Shown: piece by piece, positions 8,619 through 18,335 of the stretch
Position numbering within the stretch: the stretch's first letter is position 1
Layout of the letters: each line of letters opens with the position of its first letter
Origin: Nitrososphaeria archaeon
GTDB lineage: Archaea > Thermoproteota > Nitrososphaeria > JACIWG01
Assembly (NCBI GenBank): GCA_026413865.1
Contig: JAOAKB010000002.1
Span: 1-64,000 of the forward strand
DNA: 64,000 nucleotides
Reading direction: 5' to 3'
The notes under the pieces: model-generated
What the model was told of the DNA's origin: nothing
The model's input: the letters and a program-made list of their open reading frames with translations, nothing else
The model's database searches: none
Program-made: the position numbers and the translations under genes

Positions 8619-9956
8619 ATGTTGATGAAGAAAGAAGAAATAATTTCAGTACTCTCGGAATGGAATTTTTGGGGTAAGGGGCTTGATACTGGAAGAGATA
8701 GGATGTTCTACTTGGACAGAATTTGTGGTTTTCTGGAGGGTGTTGAAAAGGTGATTTCAGTCTATGGTGTTAGGAGATGTGGTAAGAGTTTTTTACTTAG
8801 GCAGGTTGCTAAACGCTTTTCTGATAAGCTTGGTAAAGATAGGGTTCTTTACGTGAATTTTGAAGAAGCCAGATTTGCTGGCAATGAAGTTAAGGCCCTT
8901 TTTGAAATATATGATGCCTATAAGGAATTCATAAGACCGAGTGAGAGACCGATAGTAATATTGGATGAAGTTCAAGAAATAAAGGGTTGGGAAAAGTTTG
9001 TCAGAAGCTTGCATGAGAAAGGCGAAGCTAGACTTGTTGTTTCAGGCTCCTCAGCCAAGTTGATGAGTGAAGAGCTTGCTACATTACTATCTGGAAGAGA
9101 TATTCCGATCGAAATTTTTCCTTTAAGTTTTAGCGAATTTTTAGAATTTAAGGGAATAGAATTGAATGATGAAAAAAGTGTGTTCATTAGAAAGTTTGAA
9201 ATAATTCAGAGGTTGAGAGAATATTTGGAATTTGGAGGATTTCCTGAAGTCGTTTTAGAAGATAATGTGGAAAAGAAGAAGGCAGTCCTTAAGAGATATT
9301 TTGAAACTATAATAGTTAAGGATGTGGAGAGAAGATTTAACATAAGGGAGAGAGAGAAGCTTGAATTCTTAGCAAACTTTTATATAACAAATATTTCTTC
9401 TCCAATAACTTTTAGTAGCATTTCTAAAATATTGAGAATACCTAAGAAGACTGTTGAAAGATTCTCATTATATCTAGCAACATCTAGAGCGTTATTCTTT
9501 GTCTCCCGCTTTTCACCAACCTTAAAGGAGCAAGAAAAAGCTGCAAGAAAAGTATACTCCATAGACACTGGTATGAGCAATGCTGTTGGCTTCAAGATTT
9601 TTGAGAATTATGGAAAAATGGTTGAAAACGCTGTAGCAATTGAGCTTTTAAGAAGGTTCTCGACCTCACCTTCAACTAGAATTTATTATATTAAAGTTAA
9701 TGAAAAAGAGGTTGATTTCGCTGTAAAGGAGGGTCTTGAATTCAAGCAATTAATCCAGGTAAGCTACGTTTCTCACGTGGAAGAGATACCTAAAAGGGAA
9801 ATTGAAACTCTTCTAAAGGCTGGCTTAGAGTTGAGATGCAACAATCTTATAATAGTAACTTGGGATGTGGATGAACAGCTCAAATTTGGTGATAAAATAA
9901 TAAAATTAGTTCCCTTATGGAAATGGCTTCTAGAAAATAAGGTGGCTAATGCTTAA
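8619..9956 (+). CDS. Archaeal AAA ATPase (AAA_14 + DUF4143 type)
   Basis: VYGVRRCGKSFLLRQVAKRF (Walker A), PIVILDEVQEIKGWEKFVRSL (Walker B), SGSSAKLM, C-terminal FAVKEGLEFKQLIQVSY nuclease-fold-like region. Start reassigned to the ATG at 8619 because the annotated start at 8559 would lie upstream of the promoter palindrome. Confidence 0.9.
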   Translation: MLMKKEEIISVLSEWNFWGKGLDTGRDRMFYLDRICGFLEGVEKVISVYGVRRCGKSFLLRQVAKRFSDKLGKDRVLYVNFEEARFAGNEVKALFEIYDAYKEFIRPSERPIVILDEVQEIKGWEKFVRSLHEKGEARLVVSGSSAKLMSEELATLLSGRDIPIEIFPLSFSEFLEFKGIELNDEKSVFIRKFEIIQRLREYLEFGGFPEVVLEDNVEKKKAVLKRYFETIIVKDVERRFNIREREKLEFLANFYITNISSPITFSSISKILRIPKKTVERFSLYLATSRALFFVSRFSPTLKEQEKAARKVYSIDTGMSNAVGFKIFENYGKMVENAVAIELLRRFSTSPSTRIYYIKVNEKEVDFAVKEGLEFKQLIQVSYVSHVEEIPKREIETLLKAGLELRCNNLIIVTWDVDEQLKFGDKIIKLVPLWKWLLENKVANA

Positions 9957-10268
9957 AAATTTAATTTAAAGTTTGATTTAAATGAATGATTTATCTGCAA
10001 TGTAAAAAGGTTTAGAATAGCACAATTAAATCTATGAAAGGGGCGTAAGAAAATTATGCTGTCTCCAATTGCATAAATTAATCAAAATCATTTAGTAATA
10101 TGCTTTTTCATTGTCTTGTAAAAGATTTATAAAAAATTTTTTAGTTTATGAGCTCAATACTCAATCATAATCTTTTACTTTTTGAAATGCATGCTCAATA
10201 TTTAATTAAATATATTTTTTGTCAAATAAAGGCTAACATAATTAATTGGATAAGGAATTTTATTCTAT

Positions 10269-11174
10269 TTATCTTTTTTTGGGATAATATTTTATCATAC
10301 CTAATCCTGCTGTTCTTCCTCCTCCTACGTTTGTGTATTCTGCAAACTTTAGAAGGGTGTCAGCAATCCTTGCTTTTTCTGAATTATAGATGTCTTTTAC
10401 TATACTAAAGTGTACTGTTCCAGTGAAGCCTACACACCATTTTTTTGTTGTAGGATGTTCGTGTACTATATGTGTTCTTATTCCTTTTGGATAGCCTGAT
10501 ATTGCAATACCTCCAACTTCAAGCCATTCTATGAATTCTTGTAGGTTTAGGTTATAGTTAGAGAATTTTCTCCATATTCTTGCGACGCTTTTGAAGAATA
10601 GTACTGGGTCTGGTAAGGGTAGGAAGCGATATGGTGAAACTGTAATTTTTTTGTCAAACTGTTTACCATATCTTTTCATTATATCTCTTGGTGTCTGTCG
10701 AAAGTATGTGGGTGTCATAAAGCTTACTTTAAATGAGTGTATTTCAACTGAATTTTTGTAGAATTTTTCATAGTCTAATTGTTGAAATGATATACTGTTT
10801 GGTATAATCTTAGTTTTTCCTATGGGAAGACCATTTTCGCCTAAGCCTTCTTGAATAAATTTCATAAAAATTTCGTTTAATCTGTTTTCAAGTAATGTAA
10901 AATTTATTCTCAGTATACCCTTTCCAGCTCTTTCAAAGCATGGGTGAAAACTGTTTCCTCTTATAGCATATATTGGGGAAACGCTGAAGGGTGCAAGCAG
11001 TCTAGAATTATGTAGTTGGGAAGCATATTCTTCGTCAAAACTTTTAACAATATTATAGAATAGGCCTCTTGTTGAGTAGCCTGAAAAACTTTGGAAATGA
11101 ATGTCTTCTTGAGAATATAGTTCTAGTAGTATGCTTGTGAACGGCAACTCTAAATTTATGGTAAATGCTTGCAT
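10269..11174 (-). CDS. cas6: CRISPR RNA endonuclease Cas6
   Basis: 301 aa RAMP; C-terminal FAEYTNVGGGRTAGLGMIKYYPKKR glycine-rich loop; PFSVSPIYAIRG. Confidence 0.92.
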   Translation of the reverse strand: MQAFTINLELPFTSILLELYSQEDIHFQSFSGYSTRGLFYNIVKSFDEEYASQLHNSRLLAPFSVSPIYAIRGNSFHPCFERAGKGILRINFTLLENRLNEIFMKFIQEGLGENGLPIGKTKIIPNSISFQQLDYEKFYKNSVEIHSFKVSFMTPTYFRQTPRDIMKRYGKQFDKKITVSPYRFLPLPDPVLFFKSVARIWRKFSNYNLNLQEFIEWLEVGGIAISGYPKGIRTHIVHEHPTTKKWCVGFTGTVHFSIVKDIYNSEKARIADTLLKFAEYTNVGGGRTAGLGMIKYYPKKR

Positions 11175-11342
11175 TTAAAGATTATATTTTGAACTTATGA
11201 TGGAAGTTTATCGTTATAAGAAGGATCTATTAAGGTGGCACTTTAATCTTTGCCAAAATGTTTTATTGTATTTGAAATCATAGTTAATTTTGGCAGACAT
11301 TTTGATAATTTGGATATGTTTGTTTTAAAATGATTTAATTTT

Positions 11343-11792
11343 TTATGGGGTTTTATAGTCTTTTAAATGTTTTATTTTCATTTTATAATTTCCTTTTAAG
11401 CTTTGTAACAACTTTGTATCTGATGTATATAGGCTTGTGTCAAGGTATTGTGCTAATGCAATATAGCTGGCATCGTATACTGTTATGTTATTTTCTATGG
11501 CTATGTCTATGGTTAAATTTGCATATTCTCCCTTTAATTCATATAAGTCGAAACCATATTTTGCTAAGCTTTCGCATATTGCCTTCAACTTTTCTGGCTG
11601 AATATCTTTTCGAGAGTATCTTACTGCATTAACTACCTCATACACCATTAGTGAAGGTGCTGCAAGCCTAAACAGTCCATTCAAGTAATCGTCACGGATG
11701 GCTAGTGCCTCACTTCTAAATTCTTCAAGGACATACCATTTAACAACAACAGACGAGTCAACTACTAGAATATTTAATGTTCTTCTCTCCAT
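11343..11792 (-). CDS. vapC: PIN-domain toxin VapC (first pair)
   Basis: 149 aa; LVVDSSVVVKWYV, NNITVYDASYIALAQ, YTSDTKLL. Confidence 0.92.
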   Translation of the reverse strand: MERRTLNILVVDSSVVVKWYVLEEFRSEALAIRDDYLNGLFRLAAPSLMVYEVVNAVRYSRKDIQPEKLKAICESLAKYGFDLYELKGEYANLTIDIAIENNITVYDASYIALAQYLDTSLYTSDTKLLQSLKGNYKMKIKHLKDYKTP

Positions 11793-11995
11793 TTTCTTAT
11801 AACCTCAACGCTTGAGAAACCTTCATCAGGAGTTATAACATTCTTTTCGTTTAAAAGTAATGCTATAGCAAGATTTCTTTCTTCCTCTCTTTTTAAAACA
11901 TCTAAAATTGCCTTTCTAATAACTTCACTCCAGTTCACATTCTTAAATCTACTCATTCTCCTCTTCAATTCATCATCAACACGTACTGTGATCAA
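11774..11995 (-). CDS. vapB: VapB-type antitoxin (first pair)
   Basis: 73 aa; MITVRVDDELKRRMSRFKNVNWSEVIRKAI ribbon-helix-helix-like; overlaps vapC. Confidence 0.88.
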   Translation of the reverse strand: MITVRVDDELKRRMSRFKNVNWSEVIRKAILDVLKREEERNLAIALLLNEKNVITPDEGFSSVEVIRKWREEH

Positions 11996-12104
11996 GGCAA
12001 TAATACTTCTACCTCTATTTGATAGGAGAGTTAACTTACATATATAAATTTATATACATATATAATGTTTTAGACAATGACATTAAACTGATCATCAAAG
12101 ATGT

Positions 12105-12917
12105 CTATTCACATATTTTTATTACCGCAACTTCTGGAGGACATAAAAATCTTATGTTTGCTATTGATGTTCCGATACCACGGTTTACGTACATTATTGT
12201 ATCACCAACTTTATATAATCCTGAAACATATTTTCTATATTTTTCTGGTAATGGTATGAATGGAGAACCTATTAAAGGTATGCTAACTTGGCCACCATGT
12301 GTGTGTCCAGCTAATACAAGGCTTATCTTGTTTGATACTGCCTCATCTATTATTTGGGGTGAATGTGCAAGAAGTATTATTGGCTTTTCTCTCTCAATGT
12401 TATTTAATGCTTTTTGGATATCATGATTTCCTGTATAAGGGTCATCTACACCTACTATATATAACTCGCTTGAGCCTACTGTTTCTTTAATGTTTTCGTT
12501 TACCAAAAGTTTAATTTTATAATTTTCTAGTACGTTTATTAATTCGTTTAAGCTGTTGCTCCAGTAATCCCAGTTTCCTAGGACTGCATAAACTGGCTTA
12601 TTATTTTCTAGTTCACTTAGGAACATTTTTAGATATTTTATACCATCTCTATTTTCTATAAAATCTCCTGTTATTACTGTTAGGTCCTTTTTTATGCTGT
12701 TAATTCGTTTTATAGCCTCCTTTTCTCTTAAACTAAATTCTTTTAGATGTAAGTCAGTTATGTGAACTATCGTGATACAGTCTTTTATATTATTAATTTT
12801 AACAGATACTTCGCTTTTTAATATCATATTTGGTTCTATAAGAAAAGGATAGGATAAAGTGCTTCCTAAAATTATTCCAGCCACTGCAACCTTTTTTAGA
12901 AAATTTCTTTTATCCAC
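12105..12917 (-). CDS. Calcineurin-like metallophosphoesterase
   Basis: ITDLHLKEF, GDFIENRDG, VLGNWDYW, LAHSP, LVLAGHTHGGQ; N-terminal hydrophobic anchor. Confidence 0.93.
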   Translation of the reverse strand: MDKRNFLKKVAVAGIILGSTLSYPFLIEPNMILKSEVSVKINNIKDCITIVHITDLHLKEFSLREKEAIKRINSIKKDLTVITGDFIENRDGIKYLKMFLSELENNKPVYAVLGNWDYWSNSLNELINVLENYKIKLLVNENIKETVGSSELYIVGVDDPYTGNHDIQKALNNIEREKPIILLAHSPQIIDEAVSNKISLVLAGHTHGGQVSIPLIGSPFIPLPEKYRKYVSGLYKVGDTIMYVNRGIGTSIANIRFLCPPEVAVIKICE

Positions 12918-13004
12918 GAACGTATTTATTCATGTTTTAAATTTTAAATTTTTTTAATATTCTATTTTTATAAGCTTAAAAATGACCCTAATTTTAGGAT
13001 ATGT

Positions 13005-13634
13005 ATGTCTAACGAGATTCGTGATTGGTTTAATAGCCAGTTAGCATCTAAAACAGTTGAAGCTTTAAAGAGAAACGGCTTCAATGCATATTATTTTAAA
13101 AGCCGCTCTGAGGCAATAGATACGGTTTTAGGCCTTATTCCTGAAAATGCTGTTATAGGCATAGGTGGATCTATAACAATTAGGGAACTTGGATTGCCAG
13201 AATTATTATCTAAAAAGGGTTATCAGGTCATCTTGCACGATTCACCAGGTACATTCGAAAATAGGCGAAGAACACTTTTAGCTGATGTTTTTCTTTCTAG
13301 TGTTAATGCATTGACCTTAGATGGGAAACTTGTTTGCCTCGATGGTGTTGGAAATCGTGTTGCAGCCTTAGCTTTTGGGCCTAAAAAGACTATAGTAGTT
13401 GCTGGAATAAATAAGCTTGTTAGAAGTTTAGATGAAGCCCTATGGAGGGTTAGGAATGTTACTGCACCTATGAATGTGAAAAGGCTTAATAGGAAAGCAC
13501 CTTGTAATTTAAATGGCTTATGTGTAGACTGTGATTCTAAGGAAAGGTTATGTAGAATATTATTGATACTGGAAAAGGCGCCTGCACTTTCAGATTTTAA
13601 TGTGATTATTGTTGGAGAAAATCTTGGCTTTTAA
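13005..13634 (+). CDS. LUD-domain protein (lactate utilization family)
   Basis: LIPENAVIGIGGSITIRELGLPELLSKKG, VFLSSVNALTLDGKLVCLDGVGNRVAAL. Confidence 0.88.
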   Translation: MSNEIRDWFNSQLASKTVEALKRNGFNAYYFKSRSEAIDTVLGLIPENAVIGIGGSITIRELGLPELLSKKGYQVILHDSPGTFENRRRTLLADVFLSSVNALTLDGKLVCLDGVGNRVAALAFGPKKTIVVAGINKLVRSLDEALWRVRNVTAPMNVKRLNRKAPCNLNGLCVDCDSKERLCRILLILEKAPALSDFNVIIVGENLGF

Positions 13635-13657
13635 CAGAAGCTTTTGAATTTTCGAAT

Positions 13658-14248
13658 CTAGGACTTATACACATCTATTACGTTAAACTTTACATTAAAT
13701 TTATCTAAAATTTCTTTTATAATTTTAAATGAGTCTTCAGGTATAAGTAGACAGCCTTCACTTATTTTAATTCCATCCACTTTTTTAACAAGGCCGACGT
13801 TATTGGAACCACTTTTGCCATAAAGTTTGTAGTAAAATTTCATTTTATCCCCCTGTTTTAGGCCACTCATATCGTATACAATTAGCTTAAAAGGTCTAAG
13901 GGATAATGGTTTCATATAGGCTTGAAATGGATATTTTGTGTATAGAAGTTTCCCGTTCCTAAAAATTTCGCTTAAAAATGTTGGCTCACTTTTTAGAAAT
14001 TCTTCAAAACTTTTTGGAATACAGTGAACTAGTAGGTTGAGTTTTCCAACTCTTCTGAAAAGTTCATCCCAGTTCCTCCACATGCTTTCTCTATCTTTAA
14101 AAATCACAAGAATGTCGTAGTCTGAATATTCATCGAAGTCGCCTCGTGCAATACTGCCGAACAATATTACCGCTAAAACTTCTTTTATTGAAGATATCGT
14201 TTCCACTAAATCATTTAAATCGTATTCCAGTTTCTCTTTCAAATTCAC
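13658..14248 (-). CDS. MNT-like nucleotidyltransferase with extra C-terminal region
   Basis: ILFGSIARGDFDEYSDYDILVIF (GSxxRG..DxD). Confidence 0.88.
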   Translation of the reverse strand: MNLKEKLEYDLNDLVETISSIKEVLAVILFGSIARGDFDEYSDYDILVIFKDRESMWRNWDELFRRVGKLNLLVHCIPKSFEEFLKSEPTFLSEIFRNGKLLYTKYPFQAYMKPLSLRPFKLIVYDMSGLKQGDKMKFYYKLYGKSGSNNVGLVKKVDGIKISEGCLLIPEDSFKIIKEILDKFNVKFNVIDVYKS

Positions 14249-14579
14249 TTAAGATCACCTCCATTGCTTCTAAAACCTTTTTTGCCCTATCCCCATCTTC
14301 TCCCTCATAACCTAGTGTCCCATAGGCACCCCATAACATATCAATATATCCTGAAAGTTGTGGAAACTTTTTCTTAATCCAATTAATTCTATTGGCATGA
14401 GCGCTTCTTGGATTTATGTGAAAATGTAGATTTTCCTCTGATGCAAGAGCATCAATAGCCTGTTCTACACATTTTATAGCCAAATCGCCTACAACAGTAT
14501 ATCTTCTTCGATTATATTCTTCAATTGCAGCAGCCCTTTTTTCTTCAGCCAATTTACTATGATGCCTAAAATCACCCAT
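14211..14579 (-). CDS. HEPN-like partner protein
   Basis: 122 aa helical; RRYTVVGDLAIKCVEQAIDALA, RSAHANRINWI; overlaps the MNT gene. Confidence 0.7.
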   Translation of the reverse strand: MGDFRHHSKLAEEKRAAAIEEYNRRRYTVVGDLAIKCVEQAIDALASEENLHFHINPRSAHANRINWIKKKFPQLSGYIDMLWGAYGTLGYEGEDGDRAKKVLEAMEVILSEFERETGIRFK

Positions 14580-14652
14580 ACTTATACATATGATTTTTCT
14601 TATATATAAACCTAAAGCAGGGTCCTATTAACTTAAATCATAAAGTTTTAAA

Positions 14653-15198
14653 TTACCACCATTTCTTTTTTAATGGCATAGCTATTATTTCTTTCACTTC
14701 AAGCTTTTTCTTAACATCTCTACTAAAAATTTCTTTGCTTGTTGTCGCTCTCGCTACTATCGCTGTATCGCTTCCTTCACCACTACCTGCTACACCTATA
14801 ACATCTTTGTAAGGCTCTATTAACTTCTTATCACAGGCTATAAGAATTACTTCTATTGCAACCTTAAAACCTTGTCCTAGGGTATAGAAAGCGTTTCTAA
14901 CGTCATCAACACCCTTTTCATGTAAGGGCAAGTGTGTTTCATCAGCAGCTACGCAACCAACTTCTAAAATCTTTCCTTTAAACTCCTTCTCCATCTTTTC
15001 ATGAGACACTACTATTACCTTTGCTTTGCCTTTTAAGGCTTCTGCAAACTTTAAGCCCGTTTTACCAGAAGTACTCGCAACAACCACTGTACTAATGTCC
15101 CCCTCCTCAAGCCTTTTAGCAACCGCCTTTATCACATCATCTGTATTTTCTGGACCGGGTTCTTTAAAGTAGATTGTAGTCTTCTCTAATTTAACCAT
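14653..15198 (-). CDS. Pyruvate kinase alpha/beta (C-terminal)-like domain protein
   Basis: GDISTVVVASTSGKTGLKFAEALKGKAKVIVVSHE, VGCVAADETHLPLHEKGVDDVRNAFYTLGQGFKVA. Confidence 0.8.
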   Translation of the reverse strand: MVKLEKTTIYFKEPGPENTDDVIKAVAKRLEEGDISTVVVASTSGKTGLKFAEALKGKAKVIVVSHEKMEKEFKGKILEVGCVAADETHLPLHEKGVDDVRNAFYTLGQGFKVAIEVILIACDKKLIEPYKDVIGVAGSGEGSDTAIVARATTSKEIFSRDVKKKLEVKEIIAMPLKKKWW

Positions 15199-15304
15199 AT
15201 GATCACCTCTTTTATAGTTATAAAATTTTTAGAATTTAACTATTTTGCTTTACATATTTGTTTAAAAATTTTAAGATGATTCGTGTTCTAACGTGTGCAG
15301 AAAA

Positions 15305-16069
15305 TTATAATATTAGATATGCTATAAAGAGGTCAGCTACTCTTCCTGAACACTTGCAACCTATTCCAGCCATCCTTTTAATATAAACTTTTTTAAAAAA
15401 TTGTTTTGCCTCTTTTTCTATAAAGGATGGATCAAAGCCCAGGTGTATGTCACCCATTTCTTCTTTAAATTCTTTGAAGGGATGTGTACAAAGGTCTATA
15501 ATTATTGCCTTCCCATTTTTTCTTAAAACATTTTCTATACTTTCAAATACTCTTTCTACTTCCCTACAATGGTGTAAGGTTAAAGTTGAGAATATTGCAT
15601 CAAATTTTCTAGGTATCTTCACATATTTTCTTGCAAGGTTTATACTTCCAGAAATATTTTCTGCAACACCTATAAACGGAATTATTTCATCCGTTTTGCT
15701 CACTAATGTAGACAACATTGCAGGGGTAACATCCATTGCATAAAATGATGCTTTGGGCAACTGTTCACGAACTTTTTTAGCAACATTTATTGTGAAATAG
15801 CCTGAACCACATCCTACATCAAGGATTTTTGACTTAGCCTCAAGTTTTGGTGGAGCCAGTAAATATCCTGTTATAGATTCTATGATACGAGATAAACCTT
15901 CTTCGCCAAAGTAACTTAATATGATATTGTCTCTTTTAGCTGCTTCATTTTCGCTAAAATATTTAATGCCATTTATAAGATCATCAAAATCTTTAACATC
16001 AAGCTTTTTCAAATATTCTATTATATCTATGTTTTGTAAATATTCTTTTAAATTTGGTTTGATGGACAT
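15305..16069 (-). CDS. Class I SAM-dependent methyltransferase
   Basis: ILDVGCGSGYFTINVAKKV, YAMDVTPAML, STLTLHHCREVERVFESIENVLRKNGKAIIID. Confidence 0.9.
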   Translation of the reverse strand: MSIKPNLKEYLQNIDIIEYLKKLDVKDFDDLINGIKYFSENEAAKRDNIILSYFGEEGLSRIIESITGYLLAPPKLEAKSKILDVGCGSGYFTINVAKKVREQLPKASFYAMDVTPAMLSTLVSKTDEIIPFIGVAENISGSINLARKYVKIPRKFDAIFSTLTLHHCREVERVFESIENVLRKNGKAIIIDLCTHPFKEFKEEMGDIHLGFDPSFIEKEAKQFFKKVYIKRMAGIGCKCSGRVADLFIAYLIL

Positions 16070-16177
16070 TATACATTAGTATATACATGTGGTATTAAAA
16101 TAGTCTTCTGAACAACGCAATACTACTTGTATGGTTATCAAATTTTAAGTTTTTATAAACATTTATGTGATATTTGA

Positions 16178-16399
16178 ATGATGAGTTTGTATCAGAGTAT
16201 CGTTGAACAAAATATTGGAATACTTAAGGAACTTGATGAGCTTGATAAAATTAGGCTTTCAGTAATGAGTCAACTAGGAATTTTAGAGGACAATTTAAGA
16301 TTAAAGGCAGCACTAATATTCCAATGGATATTCCGTTTATACACTCAAAAAATGGGGGAAGCATATACTATTAAGATGGTTAGAAAAATGATAAAGTGA
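16178..16399 (+). CDS. Small helical protein upstream of nucleotidyltransferase
   Basis: 73-aa ORF 4 bp upstream of, and co-directional with, 16404. Confidence 0.6.
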   Translation: MMSLYQSIVEQNIGILKELDELDKIRLSVMSQLGILEDNLRLKAALIFQWIFRLYTQKMGEAYTIKMVRKMIK

Positions 16400-16403
16400 T
16401 AGT

Positions 16404-17015
16404 ATGAGCCTAATTGAGTTAACTGTTAAGGTTGCAATGATTCTTAACAGAGTAAATTTAAGGTATGCCCTTGTAGGAGGACTTGCATGTATACTTATGG
16501 GCGTTAGAAGAATGACAGAAGATGCTGATTTTATAATTGAGGCCAAATCCTTTGATGATGCAAAAAGATTGTTCTTAGAACTGAAGAAGGAGGGGTTTAA
16601 TATAAGTTTTAACGAAGTAAAAGGTGCTTTCCGTAATAGTGGACATTTTACAATAATAGTTAATGGGTTTAGGCTTGACTTTAAGTTTGCTACATCCAAG
16701 CTTGATTTTGAAACTTTAGACAGAGCAGTTGAAGTTGAAATTGGGAAAGAGAAAGTTAAAATTGCACAACTTGAAGAAAATATTGCTGCTAAAATAGTTG
16801 TCCTGTCATCAATAAAGGATCTTGAAGATGCCTTATGGCTTATGATTCATCATGGCAATAAAATAGACTGGAATCGACTAAAGTTGCTTCTTGGTGGAGA
16901 AACAAAAGATGTGATAGAAAAAATATTATTGGAAATTGAAAAAGAATTTGAAGGAGAAGAGGCTGTATATAAAAAACTTGGGGAACTTAGAAAATTGCTT
17001 AAATCATTTAAATAG
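16404..17015 (+). CDS. Nucleotidyltransferase (DUF6036/AbiEii-like)
   Basis: LRYALVGGLACILMGVRRMTEDADFII: GGxAxxxxGxxRxTxDxDF signature. Confidence 0.85.
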   Translation: MSLIELTVKVAMILNRVNLRYALVGGLACILMGVRRMTEDADFIIEAKSFDDAKRLFLELKKEGFNISFNEVKGAFRNSGHFTIIVNGFRLDFKFATSKLDFETLDRAVEVEIGKEKVKIAQLEENIAAKIVVLSSIKDLEDALWLMIHHGNKIDWNRLKLLLGGETKDVIEKILLEIEKEFEGEEAVYKKLGELRKLLKSFK

Positions 17016-17075
17016 CATATAATTTAATTAAAAATGTTAAATAATAGTTTTAATAAAATTTTGATGTGAAAATTA

Positions 17076-17657
17076 ATGAAATTGTATATTAGGGTTGGTG
17101 AAAATTTTAAACCTTCTCCGAAACTTAAAAGCCTTTATTATACTTACTTATTTTTAACGTTAGTGCTAGGTATTCTGTCATGGTATATTCCCGTTTTAAT
17201 TTTTGCACCCATTGAAGTTAGTGTTGGAATCTTTATACCACTTATGGCTATCTTAGCTTTTATAATTTACTGGATTCCAAAATACTATGAGTCTATAACA
17301 TACACTCTCACAGAGAATGAGATTATATGGAAAAGGGGAGTTTGGTTCAAGAACATGGGCATCGTACCATATAACAGGATAACAAATATTGATATAGCTC
17401 AAGGACCAATTTCTAGGAAGTATGGTATTGCTTCCTTATCAATTCAGACAGCAGGCTATTCGGCTGCTTCAACTGGAAAATTGGCTGAAATAAAAATTTT
17501 GGGTATAGAAGATTTTGAAGAATTACGTAATATGATATTAGAGTTTGTAAAAGGTAAGAGGCCAGTGGCAGTTGAAACCTATGAAGAGGATATTAACCTT
17601 AAAATTCTAAAAGAATTAACAAGAATAAGGGAGCTTCTAGAGAAGACACTAAAATAG
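17076..17657 (+). CDS. PH-domain (bPH2/DUF304-like) membrane protein
   Basis: Two TM segments then YTLTENEIIWKRGVWFKNMGIVPYNRITNIDIAQGPISRKYGIASLSIQTAG. Confidence 0.85.
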   Translation: MKLYIRVGENFKPSPKLKSLYYTYLFLTLVLGILSWYIPVLIFAPIEVSVGIFIPLMAILAFIIYWIPKYYESITYTLTENEIIWKRGVWFKNMGIVPYNRITNIDIAQGPISRKYGIASLSIQTAGYSAASTGKLAEIKILGIEDFEELRNMILEFVKGKRPVAVETYEEDINLKILKELTRIRELLEKTLK

Positions 17658-17703
17658 TAATAACTTAAATATTTTATATAATAATGTTAACATGACATAA
17701 ACT

Positions 17704-18288
17704 ATGAGGACAGCGTCTAATATTATAGCAGGCACATTAATTTTTCTTGGATCAACTCAATTCATATTACTTACAATAGTCGCCGAAGCACTATATCCTG
17801 GATATAGTATTTCAGAAAATTATATAAGCGATTTGGGTGTTGGCCCTTCTGCACTAATTTTTAACTCTTCTATCTTTGTTTTAGGAGTTACAGCTGTAGT
17901 TAGTGTACATTATTTAAGACAATTTATTTTAGATAGGAAATCTTTTCATATTGCTCTATTTTTATGTGGTGTTGGAACAATGGGAGTAGGTATATTTCCA
18001 GAAAATTTTGGCATTATTCACCTCATATCTGCACTTACTGCATTTATTTTTGGAGCATTATCTGCTATATTCTCTTTTAAAATTCAGAAAAGGCCAATTT
18101 CATATATTAGTCTTATTTTAGGCTTATTTTCTATCATTGCTCTAATCTTCTTTGTCGTTTTTGAATACTACATCTATTTTAACTTTAATTATTTTGGGCT
18201 TGGTAGAGGGGGAATGGAGCGTATGATAGTTTATCCTGTTCTTGTTTGGGCTCTTGGATTTGGCAGCTATTTAATAGGTCAAAAATAA
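17704..18288 (+). CDS. DUF998-like integral membrane protein
   Basis: FILLTIVAEALYPGYSISENYISDLGVGPSALIFNSSIFVLG; multiple TM helices. Confidence 0.75.
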   Translation: MRTASNIIAGTLIFLGSTQFILLTIVAEALYPGYSISENYISDLGVGPSALIFNSSIFVLGVTAVVSVHYLRQFILDRKSFHIALFLCGVGTMGVGIFPENFGIIHLISALTAFIFGALSAIFSFKIQKRPISYISLILGLFSIIALIFFVVFEYYIYFNFNYFGLGRGGMERMIVYPVLVWALGFGSYLIGQK

Positions 18289-18335
18289 GTTATTTTCTTT
18301 CAAATCCTACTGCTATTGAATTTAAGCTTAAATTT

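Noticed and set aside
8793-9595. Minus-strand ORFs inside the AAA ATPase
   Set aside because: Shadow ORFs opposite a gene with clear Walker motifs.
10148-10408. 86-aa plus-strand ORF
   Set aside because: Overlaps the cas6 3' end antisense, no recognisable motif, composition-driven hydrophobic sequence.
11251-11295. TGCCAAAAT...ATTTTGGCA 9-bp inverted repeat between vapC and cas6
   Set aside because: 27-nt loop and no clear T-tract in the transcription direction; too weak to call a terminator or operator.
12041-12056. TATATAAATTTATATA palindrome upstream of the first vapB
   Set aside because: Could be an operator, but it is pure A/T in an AT-rich promoter region, so mentioned only in passing.
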